Source: Chitinibacter sp. FCG-7 | Lineage (GTDB): Bacteria; Pseudomonadota; Gammaproteobacteria; Burkholderiales; Chitinibacteraceae | Length of the DNA stretch: 64,000 nt | NCBI RefSeq assembly: GCF_040047665.1 | Contig: NZ_CP157355.1 | Coordinates: 1,984,001 to 2,048,000 of the forward strand | Reading direction: 5' to 3' | Shown here: piece after piece, positions 50,179 to 60,298 of the stretch | Layout: each line of letters opens with the position of its first letter | How positions within the stretch are numbered: the first letter of the stretch is position 1 | The notes under the pieces: generated by a model | Databases searched by the model: none | What the model was told of the DNA's origin: nothing | Seen by the model: only the letters and a program-made list of their open reading frames with translations | Made by a program: the position numbers and the translations under genes

Positions 50179-51337
50179 CGGCAGTTCTCCGGGTGGGCAG
50201 CGCGGGGGCCGCATTGATCAAGGGATACAGCAGCAAGCTCAGCAAGAGCCCGGCGGCAGCGAGCCAGAACGGCGTGCTCAAACCGTGCAGGCTAACCAGC
50301 CAGCCTGCGCTGTAATACGACATCAGTACGCCGATGTTCTGAAACAGATTGATCTTGCTGTAATCGTGCGCGTACGCTGCCGGGCTGCTTTTTTCGAAAA
50401 TCAGCGCATCAAGGCGCACGGTAAGCTGGAATGAAGCCCAGCCAAACAGCACGCGGCCAAAGAGCACCCAGCCGGTGAGCCCCGAGCCTTGCAGCAGCAA
50501 ACCGGCCATGCCCAGAATCAGGCAGAAGACCGCATGGTTGGCCAGGCTCTGTAGGCCAAAGCGCTGGTTGAACCACAGCGCCAACAGACCCACCGCCGCC
50601 GGTATTGCGTACACCCACGCCGCCAGCTGCACGCCATGTTCGGGCTCGATCTGCTGCCAGTACTGCACAAAAAACGGCACGATCTGGTATTCGCTGAAAT
50701 AAAACACCAGCATCAGCACGCCCAACGGATAAATCCCGCGCGAGGTGGTGACAGGCTGGGCCGTGTCTTCGGCCGGTGGTGCAGGCTGCTCCAGCCCGGC
50801 GTAAATCAGATAGGCGCAGACGCCAATCTGCACAATATCGCCGACGGCCATCAGCAGAAAAGCGTGTTCCAGCGGCCAGTGAGTGAGCGCAAAACCCCCC
50901 AGCACCGCGCCGGCAATATGCCCAAAGTGCACGACAATCGACAGAATGCCGATGGTATGGCCGTGATTGGCTTCGTCCTCCCCTGCCATCAGATAGGGGT
51001 AAATCAATAAATAGCTGGCCTTGAAGACGATCATCGCCAGCGACAAGACCCAGAACAGCCACAGGCTATCGGTAAAACTGCAGGCAATACACAGCAAGCC
51101 CGCGCCAATCTGCGTCCAGAGCAGTAGCCGTAAAGTGCCGCCGTGGCGCACCATGCGCGCCCAGAAGGGCAGCGCCAGCATGGCCACCAGACAAATCGCC
51201 GCGGTATACGTGCCGACGTGTTCGGGGTTGCTCACGCCAAAGCGCTCGGCAAAATACTGCGGATAAAACGGCAGCAACATCGTGTCGGCGACCACGGCCA
51301 CCGCGGTCATGGCAATCAGCCAGAATTTCAAGCCCAT
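50165..51337 (-). CDS. MFS transporter, probable siderophore exporter
   Basis: 390 residues, about twelve membrane helices. FWLIAMTAVAVVADTMLLPFY begins it; the loop LPFWARMVRHGG is the MFS A-motif region. By position inside the operon, between monooxygenase and acyltransferase, it is the exporter of the new siderophore, as AlcS is in Bordetella. Its ATG overlaps the monooxygenase stop by ten bases. Confidence 0.87.
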   Translation of the reverse strand: MGLKFWLIAMTAVAVVADTMLLPFYPQYFAERFGVSNPEHVGTYTAAICLVAMLALPFWARMVRHGGTLRLLLWTQIGAGLLCIACSFTDSLWLFWVLSLAMIVFKASYLLIYPYLMAGEDEANHGHTIGILSIVVHFGHIAGAVLGGFALTHWPLEHAFLLMAVGDIVQIGVCAYLIYAGLEQPAPPAEDTAQPVTTSRGIYPLGVLMLVFYFSEYQIVPFFVQYWQQIEPEHGVQLAAWVYAIPAAVGLLALWFNQRFGLQSLANHAVFCLILGMAGLLLQGSGLTGWVLFGRVLFGWASFQLTVRLDALIFEKSSPAAYAHDYSKINLFQNIGVLMSYYSAGWLVSLHGLSTPFWLAAAGLLLSLLLYPLINAAPALPTRRTADVLP

Positions 51338-52635
51338 GCCATTTCCTGCTGTTCGGTGGCGCTAAGGCCAAATTGCTGGAAAGCCACGCGTTGCTCGATT
51401 GGGTAGGGCGAATGCCCCAGCACTTCGTGCAGAATGACCGAATTGCGATGGCAGGCCATGGTTAGATCGGGCGCGGCCAGACCATGCGTATGCAGCTCGG
51501 CGTTTTGCACAAAAATCTCGTTGCCGTGCAGGTCAATGCTGTAGTTGCGGCGCACGGCCAGACGGCCTTGCGCATCGTGGCGGATGCGATGCTGCACGCC
51601 TTGCATAAATGCCGGTGCCTGGTAGCCATAGCCGCTGGCGATGACCAGCCCGTCGTAATCGGCGTGCTCACACTGGCCGGTTTCATGGTGGTGCAACTTC
51701 AGTGTGTAGTTGCCGTTTTTCAGCGTTAGCGCCTGCATTTCCACATTGCTGAGCAAGCGACTGGGCAGCTCGCCATCGAGCTTGAGGCGATACAACTCGT
51801 CAAAAATGGCGTTGATCAGCGTGCGATTAATGCCTTTGTACAGGCCTTTTTGCGATTCCAGCAGTGGCGAGCGGGTGTGATCGGGCAGTGCGTGGAAGTA
51901 GTCGATGTAATCGGGCGAGGTCATTTCCAGCGTGAGCTTGGTGTATTCCAGCGGGAAAAACCGTGGCGAACGAGTGATCCAGTCGATCTGGTAATCATGG
52001 CGACGCGCATCCTGCAACAGATCAAGGTAAATCTCGGCCGCGCTTTGCCCGCTGCCCACCACGGCGAGGCGTTTTTTCTGCTGCAGCTGGGTTTTGCGCG
52101 CCAGATATTGCCCGCTGTGAATCACCGGTACGCCATCGCAGCAGGGCGGCAATTGCGGCTTGGTGCCGGTGCCCAGCACCAGTTTTTTGGCTAGGTATTG
52201 GCTGCTAGCGCCCGTCCTGGTTGATGTGCAGGTCAATACATAGCAGGCCTGCTGTTCGTCGTAGCGCGCAAACTGCACAAACTGCCCAAAGCGCAGATTG
52301 CTTAGCTTGCCCGCCACCCACTGGCAGTACTGGTTGTATTCCTGCCGCAGCAGAAAGAAATCTTCCTTGATGTAAAAGGCGTACAGACGGCCGCTTTGCT
52401 TGGCGAAATTCAGAAAACTGTACGGGCTGGTCGGGTCGGCCAGCGTGACCAGATCGGCGATAAACGACGTCTGCATCGTCGCCCGATCCAGCAACATGCC
52501 CGGGTGCCAGTTGAAATGATCGGCCATATCAAAAAACAGCGTATCGAGCCCGGCAATCGGCTCGCTCAGGGCGGCCAGCCCCAGATTGAAGGGGCCAATG
52601 CCAATGCCGATTAAGTCGTAAATCTTGTTTTGCAT
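51328..52635 (-). CDS. alcA: Siderophore N-hydroxylase (AlcA/IucD type)
   Basis: 435 residues from ATG 52635, GGAGAT upstream. FAD- and NADPH-dependent N-monooxygenase: FAD motif IGIGPFNLGLAAL, DHFNWHPGMLLDRATMQTSF, NADPH motif AVVGSGQSAAEIYLDLL, and ATGYGY-like IASGYGYQAP. Hydroxylates putrescine, cadaverine or lysine; which one is not visible. First gene of the siderophore operon, under a Fur-box cluster shared with the divergent receptor. Confidence 0.92.
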   Translation of the reverse strand: MQNKIYDLIGIGIGPFNLGLAALSEPIAGLDTLFFDMADHFNWHPGMLLDRATMQTSFIADLVTLADPTSPYSFLNFAKQSGRLYAFYIKEDFFLLRQEYNQYCQWVAGKLSNLRFGQFVQFARYDEQQACYVLTCTSTRTGASSQYLAKKLVLGTGTKPQLPPCCDGVPVIHSGQYLARKTQLQQKKRLAVVGSGQSAAEIYLDLLQDARRHDYQIDWITRSPRFFPLEYTKLTLEMTSPDYIDYFHALPDHTRSPLLESQKGLYKGINRTLINAIFDELYRLKLDGELPSRLLSNVEMQALTLKNGNYTLKLHHHETGQCEHADYDGLVIASGYGYQAPAFMQGVQHRIRHDAQGRLAVRRNYSIDLHGNEIFVQNAELHTHGLAAPDLTMACHRNSVILHEVLGHSPYPIEQRVAFQQFGLSATEQQEMAWA

Positions 52636-52722
52636 GCTTATCTCCAAGCGTCAACAGCCCCTTATTGGCTGTCAGGTGCAATTCATCTGCATCAAAGAAT
52701 GATCGCTGCGGACTATAACGTA

Positions 52723-52758
52723 GATGACAATGATTATCAATGGCATTATCATTCTCAT
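52723..52758. promoter_or_regulatory. Fur-box cluster, divergent operator
   Basis: CAATGATTATCAATGG and CATTATCATTCTCATC carry two overlapping Fur motifs (GATAAT/ATTATC repeats), midway between alcA and the receptor gene. Iron-bound Fur would repress both. Confidence 0.82.
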
Positions 52759-52804
52759 CGCTTGGGGTATTTGAATCCCAACTCGATGAACGATGAGGAT
52801 AGGT

Positions 52805-54937
52805 ATGAAGCAAGTGAAATGGAGAGTGCATCCGCTGGTGCTGGCCTTATGCGCAGCAGGCATGACAATGAGTGCGGGGGCCGTGCTGGCCAGCGATGCT
52901 GCGCTATTGCAGGAGGTGGAAGTCGCGGCCGAGACGGCGGCGCAGGAGCGGAATGCGGGGAACTGGTCGGTGGGTGAAAGCCGTGCGGCGACCAAGACCA
53001 CCACGCCGCTTAATGAGCTGGCGCAAGCGGTCAGCGTAGTCAGCCAGGCGCAGATCGAAGCGCAGATGCCGCGCACGATTGCGCAGGCGCTGGACTATGC
53101 GCCGGGTGCGTATTCAGGCCTCTTTGGCAATGCCATGCGCTACGACTACGTGGCCTTGCGCGGTTTTGCCGATACCAGCATGGCCAATACCACGCTGGAT
53201 GGCATGCGGCTGATGTCAGATGCGGGCAGCTTTAGCGCCTTCCAGATTGACCCGTATTTTGTCGAACGGATCGACCTGGTGCGCGGGCCGATTTCGGTGC
53301 TGTACGGCAATGCCGCGCCGGGCGGCATGGTGGCGCTGATGAGCAAGCAGCCGCAAATGGCCAAGCACAGCGAAATCCGTCTGGAGCTGGGCAGCCACAA
53401 TACGCTGGGTCTGGGCTTTGATCTGGCCGGTGGCCTGAGCGATACCTTGAGCTATCGCCTGACCGGCTTGGGGCGCGAAGCTGACAGCATGCAGGATCAC
53501 GCCAGCGAAAAGCGGCTGGTGATCATGCCGCAACTGATGTGGCTGCCGTCGGAAAATACCGCCTTGCTATTGCAAGCCTACGCGCAGAACGACCCGGAAG
53601 GCGGGTATCACAGCGGCACGCCGTATGAGGGCTCGGTGATTGCACACGCCGGACGCAAAGTGAGCCGCGAGTTTTTTGACGGCGAGCCGAACAAGGATCA
53701 ATTTGACCGCGAACAGCGCATGCTGGGCTATCAGTTTGCCCATCGTTTCAACACGGCCTGGCAAGTGCGGCAGAACGTACGCTACACCAACTCGGATTAT
53801 GTCTCCAAGCAGTTTTATCAAAGTGGCTGGAGTAGCGATACCGAGCTATCACGGGGGTATAGCTTCTCGAAAGAGGAGCTGAAAGGCCTAGCGGTCGATA
53901 CCCGTGTGCAAGGCACATTTGCTACGGGTGCGCTGATTCATGATGTTGTCGCCGGGCTTGATTATCAGGGGCGCAAAAATACCGGCTTCTGGGGCTGGGG
54001 CACGGTGGCGGGCATTGATGCCTTCCAGCCGGTGTACGGCAACACGACGGTTAGCAATATTGGCAAATCGAACTGGGTGCGTGAATTCAGACAGCTGGGC
54101 TACTACCTGCAAGACCAGATCACATTGGGTGCGTGGCGCTTGACCGGCGGGATTCGCTACGATCGCGCCAAGACCTCCACGCTGGATACCGACACCCAGA
54201 GCAAAACCGAATGGGACGGCGGCGAAACCAGCCGTCGCCTGGGCGTGCTGTATTTGTTCGACAACGGCCTGGCGCCGTATGCCAGCTATAGCGAATCGTT
54301 TGACCCCAGCAGCAATGTCGATGCAGCCGGTAAAGTTCTGCAGCCATCGCGTGGCACGCAATGGGAAGTGGGCGTGAAATATCAGCCTAATTCCGCCACC
54401 ATGCTGACCGCCGCGCTCTACGATCTGCAGCAGAAAAATGTTGCCCGCATGGTGCCCGGCCAAGGCCATTTTGAATCAGTCGGCACGGTCAAATCGCGCG
54501 GGCTGGAGCTCGAAGGCCATCTTGCCCTGAGCAAGCAATTCAATCTGCAGGCGGCCTACACCTATAGCGATATGACCATCCGCAATGGAGAAGCGCAGGC
54601 CGAAGGCAAGCGCCCGCGCCAATCGCCAGAGCAGCTGGCATCGGCATGGCTGAACTACACGCCCGTCACCGGCGCCCGGATCGGGGTGGGCGCGCGCTAT
54701 ATCGGCAAGAGCTACGCCGATCTGGCCAACACCATGACCGTGCCAGCCGTCACGTTGTTTGACCTGTCGGCCAGCTTCGATCTGGGCGCCTGGCAAGGCC
54801 AGCTAAAAGGCGCCTCAGTGCAAATCAGCGCCAATAATCTGTTCGACAAAAACTATGTGGCAGCGTGCTACGGCGAAAATTATTGCTACTTCGGCAATGA
54901 GCGCAGCGTCAGCACCTCGATCAAATACAGCTGGTAA
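52805..54937 (+). CDS. TonB-dependent siderophore receptor
   Basis: 710 residues from ATG 52805 (AGGATAGGT upstream). Signal peptide to about residue 29 (LALCAAGMTMSAGAVLASD), plug domain (NELAQAVSVVSQAQIEAQM, then LDYAPGAYSGLFG and VALRGFADTS), a 22-strand barrel and a final aromatic residue (IKYSW). Of the FhuA/FauA type, for ferric hydroxamates. Divergent from the biosynthesis operon, so likely the cognate receptor. Ends in a terminator. Confidence 0.93.
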   Translation: MKQVKWRVHPLVLALCAAGMTMSAGAVLASDAALLQEVEVAAETAAQERNAGNWSVGESRAATKTTTPLNELAQAVSVVSQAQIEAQMPRTIAQALDYAPGAYSGLFGNAMRYDYVALRGFADTSMANTTLDGMRLMSDAGSFSAFQIDPYFVERIDLVRGPISVLYGNAAPGGMVALMSKQPQMAKHSEIRLELGSHNTLGLGFDLAGGLSDTLSYRLTGLGREADSMQDHASEKRLVIMPQLMWLPSENTALLLQAYAQNDPEGGYHSGTPYEGSVIAHAGRKVSREFFDGEPNKDQFDREQRMLGYQFAHRFNTAWQVRQNVRYTNSDYVSKQFYQSGWSSDTELSRGYSFSKEELKGLAVDTRVQGTFATGALIHDVVAGLDYQGRKNTGFWGWGTVAGIDAFQPVYGNTTVSNIGKSNWVREFRQLGYYLQDQITLGAWRLTGGIRYDRAKTSTLDTDTQSKTEWDGGETSRRLGVLYLFDNGLAPYASYSESFDPSSNVDAAGKVLQPSRGTQWEVGVKYQPNSATMLTAALYDLQQKNVARMVPGQGHFESVGTVKSRGLELEGHLALSKQFNLQAAYTYSDMTIRNGEAQAEGKRPRQSPEQLASAWLNYTPVTGARIGVGARYIGKSYADLANTMTVPAVTLFDLSASFDLGAWQGQLKGASVQISANNLFDKNYVAACYGENYCYFGNERSVSTSIKYSW

Positions 54938-54942
54938 AACTC

Positions 54943-54972
54943 AAGCCCGAAGACCCACAAGTCTTCGGGCTT
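54943..54972 (+). terminator. Terminator of the receptor gene
   Basis: AAGCCCGAAGAC/GTCTTCGGGCTT stem directly after the stop. Confidence 0.85.
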
Positions 54973-55078
54973 AACGCCGCGTATTGAATGGAGTGGCTGG
55001 GCAGGATGTATGCTGGGGCAATGGTCGCAATTTTGAGTGTTGCGATTAGGGGTATATGGCTGTAGGCATTGTTAAATA

Positions 55079-55399
55079 ATGTTTTTGATAACATACTCAT
55101 GGGGCACTCAGCTTGACGATGGTTTTCCGGCACTGGTGTAAGATGGCAACTATAGTCGTTTTGGGCCAAACAAGGACATCGTCGACGAGGTAAAACGGGT
55201 AGGTCTGTTTGGCGATCGATTTACATTGGTCGAAGTCGCAGAGTCTTGCGGGATAAACCGGATGACCTTGTCGAAAATTGCGGGCCAAAAAGACTGCAGC
55301 ACGGTCACCGATCATATTGATAAGCTGTGCGCTTATTTCGGGTGCGAGGTTGGGGATTTGCCTGTCTATGTACCCACAGACGAAGAGCACAAAGACTAA
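55079..55399 (+). pseudogene. XRE-family helix-turn-helix regulator, interrupted or without a start
   Basis: From 55142 to the TAA at 55397 the frame reads as an XRE domain: FTLVEVAESCGINRMTLSKI, then TVTDHIDKLCAYFGCEVGDL and a short acidic tail. No ATG, GTG or usable TTG lies before the domain. The same frame does have an ATG at 55079, but a TAA at 55139 stops it after 20 codons. The gene is probably broken by that stop or by a small indel. A sequencing error is possible. It would sit 42 bases before polB. Confidence 0.5.
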
Positions 55400-55441
55400 G
55401 CAGACTATCCAGATAATTGAAACAAGGCCATATCCCAGAGC

Positions 55442-57814
55442 ATGCTTCAAAAGGGATTTCTTCTCACTCGCCAATGGCGCGATACCGCGGCTGGGATCGA
55501 GCTTGATTTTTGGCTGGCAACTGATCATGGGCCACGCCACGTGCGCTTAACACATCAGACTTCAACCGCCTTTATTCCTGCCTGCCAGCGCGAGCAGACA
55601 GAAGCCATCTTACGCAACAAGAAGCATGGGCAGATGCGAGGCGCGGAGTTGCGCCCGCTTGCGCTGTCGGACTTTCAGCATCGAACAGTACTTGGCCTTT
55701 ATACCCATCAATACAAGCATCTGGGCAAGCTCGAGAGGCAATTGCGTCAAGCTGGCATTGACGTCTACGAAGCGGATATTTTTCCTACTGATCGCTACTT
55801 GATGGAGCGCTTTATCACCGGGCCGGTCTGGTTTCATGATCAGCCCGACTGTGAAGTTAGCGTATTAAATAGCGACCTTAAACCTGAGTCAGGCTATCGC
55901 CCCCAGCTACGCTTGGTCTCGCTCGATATTGAAACCAGTGCTCGCGGCGAGTTGTATTCGATTGCGCTAGAAGGCTGCGGTCAACGGCAGGTGTATATGC
56001 TTGGCCCGCAAAACGGGGAGGATCAGGAGTTTGATTTCACGCTCACCTACTGTGAAAGCCGCCCTCAATTGCTGGAGCAATTAAATCGCTGGATTGTGAC
56101 CTATGATCCAGACGCCATTATCGGCTGGAATCTGGTGCAGTTTGATCTGCGCATTCTGCAGCAACACGCAGAGCAATATCGCATCCCGCTGCGCCTTGGG
56201 CGCGACGGCAGTGTCATGGAGTGGCGAAAACATCCCCAGCAAGAGCATTTTTTTGCCAGTGTGGCAGGCCGGCTGATTATTGATGGCATTGAAGCGCTGA
56301 AATCCGCCACCTGGAGTTTTCCATCGTTCAGTTTGGAATATGTATCCCAAACCCTGCTTGGCGAAGGCAAGGCCAGTGACAACCCTTACCAGCGCATGGA
56401 TGAGATCCAGCGCCGTTTCGAGGAAGATAAACCCGCGCTGGCAAAATATAACCTCAAAGATTGCGAACTGGTTACGCGCATTTTTGCGAAAACAGAGCTA
56501 ATCCCCTTTCTGCTCGAACGTGCGACAGTCACTGGCCTACCGATAGACCGAAGTGGTGGTTCAGTCGCGGCATTTACCCACCGCTATCTGCCATTGATGC
56601 ATCGCTTAGGCTATGTGGCACCGAATTTGGGCGATATTCACGGGCAACCCAGCCCGGGTGGGTTTGTAATGAATTCGCAGCCGGGGCTTTATGATTCAGT
56701 GCTCGTGCTCGACTATAAGAGCCTATACCCCTCAATTATCCGCAGTTTTCTGATAGACCCTGTGGGCCTGATCGAAGGCATGCTTCATCCTGAAGATGAG
56801 TTTTCGGTGCCGGGCTTTGTGGGGGCGCGCTTCTCGCGTACCAAACACTGTTTGCCTGCGATTGTCAGCCAAATCTCGCAAGGACGGGAAGACGCAAAGC
56901 GTGAATCCAATGCGCCGCTGTCACAGGCGCTGAAAATCATCATGAACTCGTTCTATGGTGTGCTTGGTTCTAGTGGTTGCCGATTCTTCGATCCTCGCCT
57001 TGCGTCGTCGATTACGATGCGTGGGCATGAAATCATGCACAAGACACGTCAGTTGATCGAACAGCAAGGTTATACGGTGATTTACGGCGATACCGATTCG
57101 ACCTTCGTTTGGCTAAAACATGCCCATTCAGAGGCGCAGGCTGCGGACATTGGCCACCGACTAGCGAAACACATTAATCACTGGTGGCAGCAACATTTGC
57201 AATCGCAATTCGGTTTGGAAAGCGCACTCGAACTGCAATTTGAGAAACACTATTGCCGCTTCTTTATGCCCACAATTCGTGGCACCGAAGAAGGTAGCAA
57301 AAAGCGTTATGCGGGGCTCACCCTGCGCGCCGATGGCACGGATGAAATTGTCTACAAGGGGCTGGAAACCGTACGCACCGATTGGACGCCACTGGCCCAG
57401 CAGTTTCAGCAGGCGCTATACGGGCGTATTTTTAGGCAGCAAGCTTATCAGGACTTCGTCAGGGAATATGTTGAGCGCACATTGAATGGTGAGTTTGATG
57501 ACCTGTTGGTTTATCGCAAGCGACTGCGCCGGCCAATAGCCGATTACCAGCGCAACGTACCGCCCCATGTTCGAGCGGCGCGAATCGCGGATGAGTACAA
57601 CCGACAGCATGGTCGCCCTCAGCAATATCAAAACGGCGGGTGGATCAGCTATGTGATAACGGGCGCAGGCCCTGAGCCGCTCGAAGCCCGGCACCAGAAA
57701 ATTGATTACGAACACTACATTACATCTCAGCTCAAGCCGATTGCCGATGCGATACTGCCATTGCTTCAGGATAACTTTGATAACTTAATCAGTCGCCAAA
57801 AAAAGCTATTCTGA
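55442..57814 (+). CDS. polB: DNA polymerase II
   Basis: 790 residues, family B polymerase, very close to E. coli Pol II over its length. Exonuclease motifs [19 protein letters not shown] and YNLKDCELV; polymerase motifs [29 protein letters not shown] and YGDTDSTF, with RYAGL near the end. Proofreading repair polymerase, SOS-induced in E. coli. No well-formed LexA box was found just upstream. A hairpin follows. Confidence 0.96.
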   Translation: MLQKGFLLTRQWRDTAAGIELDFWLATDHGPRHVRLTHQTSTAFIPACQREQTEAILRNKKHGQMRGAELRPLALSDFQHRTVLGLYTHQYKHLGKLERQLRQAGIDVYEADIFPTDRYLMERFITGPVWFHDQPDCEVSVLNSDLKPESGYRPQLRLVSLDIETSARGELYSIALEGCGQRQVYMLGPQNGEDQEFDFTLTYCESRPQLLEQLNRWIVTYDPDAIIGWNLVQFDLRILQQHAEQYRIPLRLGRDGSVMEWRKHPQQEHFFASVAGRLIIDGIEALKSATWSFPSFSLEYVSQTLLGEGKASDNPYQRMDEIQRRFEEDKPALAKYNLKDCELVTRIFAKTELIPFLLERATVTGLPIDRSGGSVAAFTHRYLPLMHRLGYVAPNLGDIHGQPSPGGFVMNSQPGLYDSVLVLDYKSLYPSIIRSFLIDPVGLIEGMLHPEDEFSVPGFVGARFSRTKHCLPAIVSQISQGREDAKRESNAPLSQALKIIMNSFYGVLGSSGCRFFDPRLASSITMRGHEIMHKTRQLIEQQGYTVIYGDTDSTFVWLKHAHSEAQAADIGHRLAKHINHWWQQHLQSQFGLESALELQFEKHYCRFFMPTIRGTEEGSKKRYAGLTLRADGTDEIVYKGLETVRTDWTPLAQQFQQALYGRIFRQQAYQDFVREYVERTLNGEFDDLLVYRKRLRRPIADYQRNVPPHVRAARIADEYNRQHGRPQQYQNGGWISYVITGAGPEPLEARHQKIDYEHYITSQLKPIADAILPLLQDNFDNLISRQKKLF

Positions 57815-57871
57815 GTCACTCATGCGAACAGAAAGTTTGGTCGATGCGTGCCGGTTGGCAAAAATAAAAGA

Positions 57872-57892
57872 CCGCAACCAATCAGATTGCGG
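57872..57892 (+). terminator. Probable terminator of polB
   Basis: CCGCAA/TTGCGG stem with a nine-base loop, 58 bases past the stop; no strong T run. From here to 58018 nothing else is seen. Confidence 0.5.
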
Positions 57893-58018
57893 CCATTGAG
57901 CCTAACTATCGTACTTGTGCTGTTCGGCCTTAGCAGCCGCCGGAGAGCTTCGTGTATAAAACTCCAAAGTAACGCTTTGCGGCAGTTGGGTTGACCGATG
58001 GGTTAGTCATCTGACCTA

Positions 58019-58183
58019 TTACTTAGTGCGATTGAGCTCGCTAATAAATGAACCTGGCACTTGCGGCAGCTCATTACCCTCCTTCAGTACTCCGATTAGT
58101 CCAGCGTCAATGACGACTTGGACACCTTGCGGAAGCGCCATGAATTTAATCAAGTCAGGGCGATCAATGGCTAATTGATAGAG
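58019..58183 (-). pseudogene. C-terminal part of the IS-split Imm33/DUF2185-like gene
   Basis: The frame YQLAIDRPDLIKFMALPQG continues to VPGSFISELNRTK and a TAA at 58019-58021. It joins in frame to the 3' end of the 59493-60059 fragment once the IS and one copy of the GAG duplication are removed. No start of its own. Confidence 0.85.
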
Positions 58184-58222
58184 TGAATCGCACCGGGTTT
58201 CGCGGAGGCTATTTGATTTGAG

Positions 58223-59008
58223 TCAGACCAACATGGCCTGCTCGCTTTGGTTACGATAATAGTTTGCTTCTGCTTCCGCAGGCGGGATATGGCCAATCGA
58301 CCCAAGCAAACGATGATGATTGAACCACGAAACCCATTCCAATGTCGCTAGCTCCACAGATTCTAGGCTTTTCCACGGACCTAAACGATGAATTACCTCC
58401 GCTTTGTAGAGCCCGTTAATCGTTTCAGCTAGTGCATTGTCGTAACTATCACCGGTCGTCCCTACGGATGGCTCAATACCTGCTTCAGCCAATCGTTCGG
58501 TATAGCGAATCGACACATATTGCGAACCACGGTCGCTGTGATGAATCAGCGCCTCACGCTCTGGCTGTCGCGCCCACAACGCCTGCTCTAATGCATCCAG
58601 CACAAACTCAGTGTGCATGCTGCGACTGACTCGCCAGCCCACGATATACCGAGCGAACACATCAATTACAAACGCCACATAGACGAAGCCTTGCCACGTC
58701 GATACGTAGGTAAAATCCGACACCCAAAGCTGATTCGGTCGTTCGGCGACGAATTGACGATTTACATGGTCTCGAGGGCAAACGGCAGCAGAATCTGAAT
58801 AGGTCGTTCGTACTGCTTTGCCACGAGTGACGCCGCGCAGACCAAGGCTGCGCATCAAGCGTTCAACGGTACAACGCGCCACCGTATGTCCATCACGTTT
58901 GAGCTGCCGCCAAACTTTTACGGCACCATAAACCTGATGATTCACTTTCCAGACGCGCGCAATTTCACTGCTCAGTTGCTCATCACGAATGGCTCGTTGG
59001 CAGCGCAA
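58223..59008 (-). CDS. IS3-family transposase OrfB (DDE integrase domain)
   Basis: 261 residues from the first ATG-like start; the frame is open further upstream ([20 protein letters not shown]) into orfA, so the real product is OrfAB made by -1 frameshifting near the orfA stop (TTGAAATAATC). Catalytic rve domain: LWVSDFTYVS, HHSDRGSQYVS, and GDSYDNALAETINGLYKAE supply the D, D and E. Confidence 0.93.
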   Translation of the reverse strand: MRCQRAIRDEQLSSEIARVWKVNHQVYGAVKVWRQLKRDGHTVARCTVERLMRSLGLRGVTRGKAVRTTYSDSAAVCPRDHVNRQFVAERPNQLWVSDFTYVSTWQGFVYVAFVIDVFARYIVGWRVSRSMHTEFVLDALEQALWARQPEREALIHHSDRGSQYVSIRYTERLAEAGIEPSVGTTGDSYDNALAETINGLYKAEVIHRLGPWKSLESVELATLEWVSWFNHHRLLGSIGHIPPAEAEANYYRNQSEQAMLV

Positions 59009-59124
59009 CGCTGGATTGCGCTGCTGAGCGACATAACGTCGATAGGCAGACGGGGCGACCTGTAAGAGTTTGCAGATCGGCTCGACCCCGTGCTGCTCAC
59101 GATGGGCATCGATGAATCCCCTGA

Positions 59125-59442
59125 TTATTTCAAGCGGCGGTCGAGCTCCGCCTGTGCGAAATACGCACTGGCCAGGCGCAGAATTTCATTGGCCTTTTTA
59201 AGTTCGCGCACCTCACGCTCCAACGCTTTGATGCGTTCGCTCTCTGCTGCGTTTTTGTTGGCTGGAACGGCGTCGCCACCTTGTCGACGGCACCATGTGC
59301 GCAGCGTTTCGGGCGTGCAGCCTATTTTGCTGGCAATTGAAACGAGGGTTGCCCACTCTGATGGATATTCAGCGCGGTGTTCAATGACCATGCGAACAGC
59401 GCGTTCGCGGATTTCGGGGGAAAATTGAGTTGATTTCTTCAT
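59125..59442 (-). CDS. IS3-family OrfA (helix-turn-helix)
   Basis: 105 residues. [20 protein letters not shown] is the HTH and [20 protein letters not shown] the leucine-zipper-like segment. Ends ELDRRLK-stop, where frameshifting into orfB takes place. Confidence 0.93.
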   Translation of the reverse strand: MKKSTQFSPEIRERAVRMVIEHRAEYPSEWATLVSIASKIGCTPETLRTWCRRQGGDAVPANKNAAESERIKALEREVRELKKANEILRLASAYFAQAELDRRLK

Positions 59443-59492
59443 GGCACCATTCTCTCAAGAATTGGAGCCTCCGCGAAACCCGGTGCGATTCA

Positions 59493-60059
59493 GAGTGAGA
59501 TTTTTGCAAAGTTCTTTGGATCTTGAGATCCCTTATCGTCGTTCAGGTCCGACAGCCACCATCCTGAATCCAACTCCTTTGGATCAATCCGACTAAACAA
59601 GATATGCTGGATTTTCTTGTAGTTTCGATGAACAACTACACTTTGCTGCAGGGAGGGAAATGACAGCGACTGGCTTGGTGAAAAACTTTCTACCGTATCT
59701 TTCTGAGACCGCAGTTGTTTCAAGGTGCTATCGATAGAATCAACAAATTGGATGGGAACCGACTTCATATCCGGCTCCATGATCTTGAGCGTCCCGTTTG
59801 ACGTAGCCTCTAGCTTGGTTAACATCCAGCCCACTTGCATGGTTTCGCCACTTTTGAACCGCTCGCCAGCAGCTACCCTTTCTTCCAAACCGTTGAGAAA
59901 CCAAACGATATCCACACGAGGGATCGTAGTACTGGTAACTTGAATTTGAAACTCCGGATGGCCGAATTGTTTGCACTTCGTTGTTGCGTAGGTATCTGCG
60001 ACAGCAGCCTGCGTAATACAGAGAGAAAGCAACGATCCGAAAAGCGAACGAAGTATCAT
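59493..60059 (-). pseudogene. Secreted Imm33/DUF2185-like protein, N-terminal part, cut by the IS
   Basis: The first 189 codons of a gene; the stop now used (59490-59492) lies in the IS end. Signal peptide MILRSLFGSLLSLCITQAAVA, then a beta-rich part and LFSRIDPKELDSGWWLSDLNDD. Joined with 58019-58180 it is 242 residues, with a C-terminal DSGW...NFAKISLYQLAIDRPDLI region like DUF2185 (Imm33), an immunity-protein-type domain. Function is inferred only; no toxin gene lies beside it. Confidence 0.8.
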
Positions 60060-60298
60060 AGAGGGTCCTAAGATGGCTAACTTGATATAAACACCTGTAC
60101 TGGCGTATTTCTGGTTTCTGGTTTGTCTGGTTGTGGCCGACTGCCGTCAGCTGACTATTGATTGTCACCGTGTACCGTAGCTGACGCAAAAGTAAGTTGC
60201 ATGCTGTCTTTCGTTTTTGATTTCAGCCCAAGCTCTGCGACTTAGGTCGAACGTACTATCAGCCTAGATCAGTGAATGTATTAGCCTGTGAGGTTCCA

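Larger units (their letters stand above)
58184..59492 (-). mobile_element. IS3-family insertion sequence, complete
   Basis: 1,309 bp with inverted ends of about 26 bp, TGAATCGCACCGGGTTTCGC at the left and its complement at the right, starting TG and ending CA. A 3 bp target duplication, GAG, lies at 58181-58183 and 59493-59495. It carries orfA and orfB in two frames with an overlap suited to a -1 frameshift. Both frames look intact, so the element may be active and recent. Confidence 0.95.

Noticed and set aside
55366..55383. CTGT...ACAG pair upstream of polB, as a LexA box
   Set aside because: The spacing between the half sites is ten bases, not the eight required.
55097..55540. 147-codon minus-strand frame with a hydrophobic segment
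   Set aside because: It overlaps the XRE remnant and the start of polB, both supported by strong family motifs.
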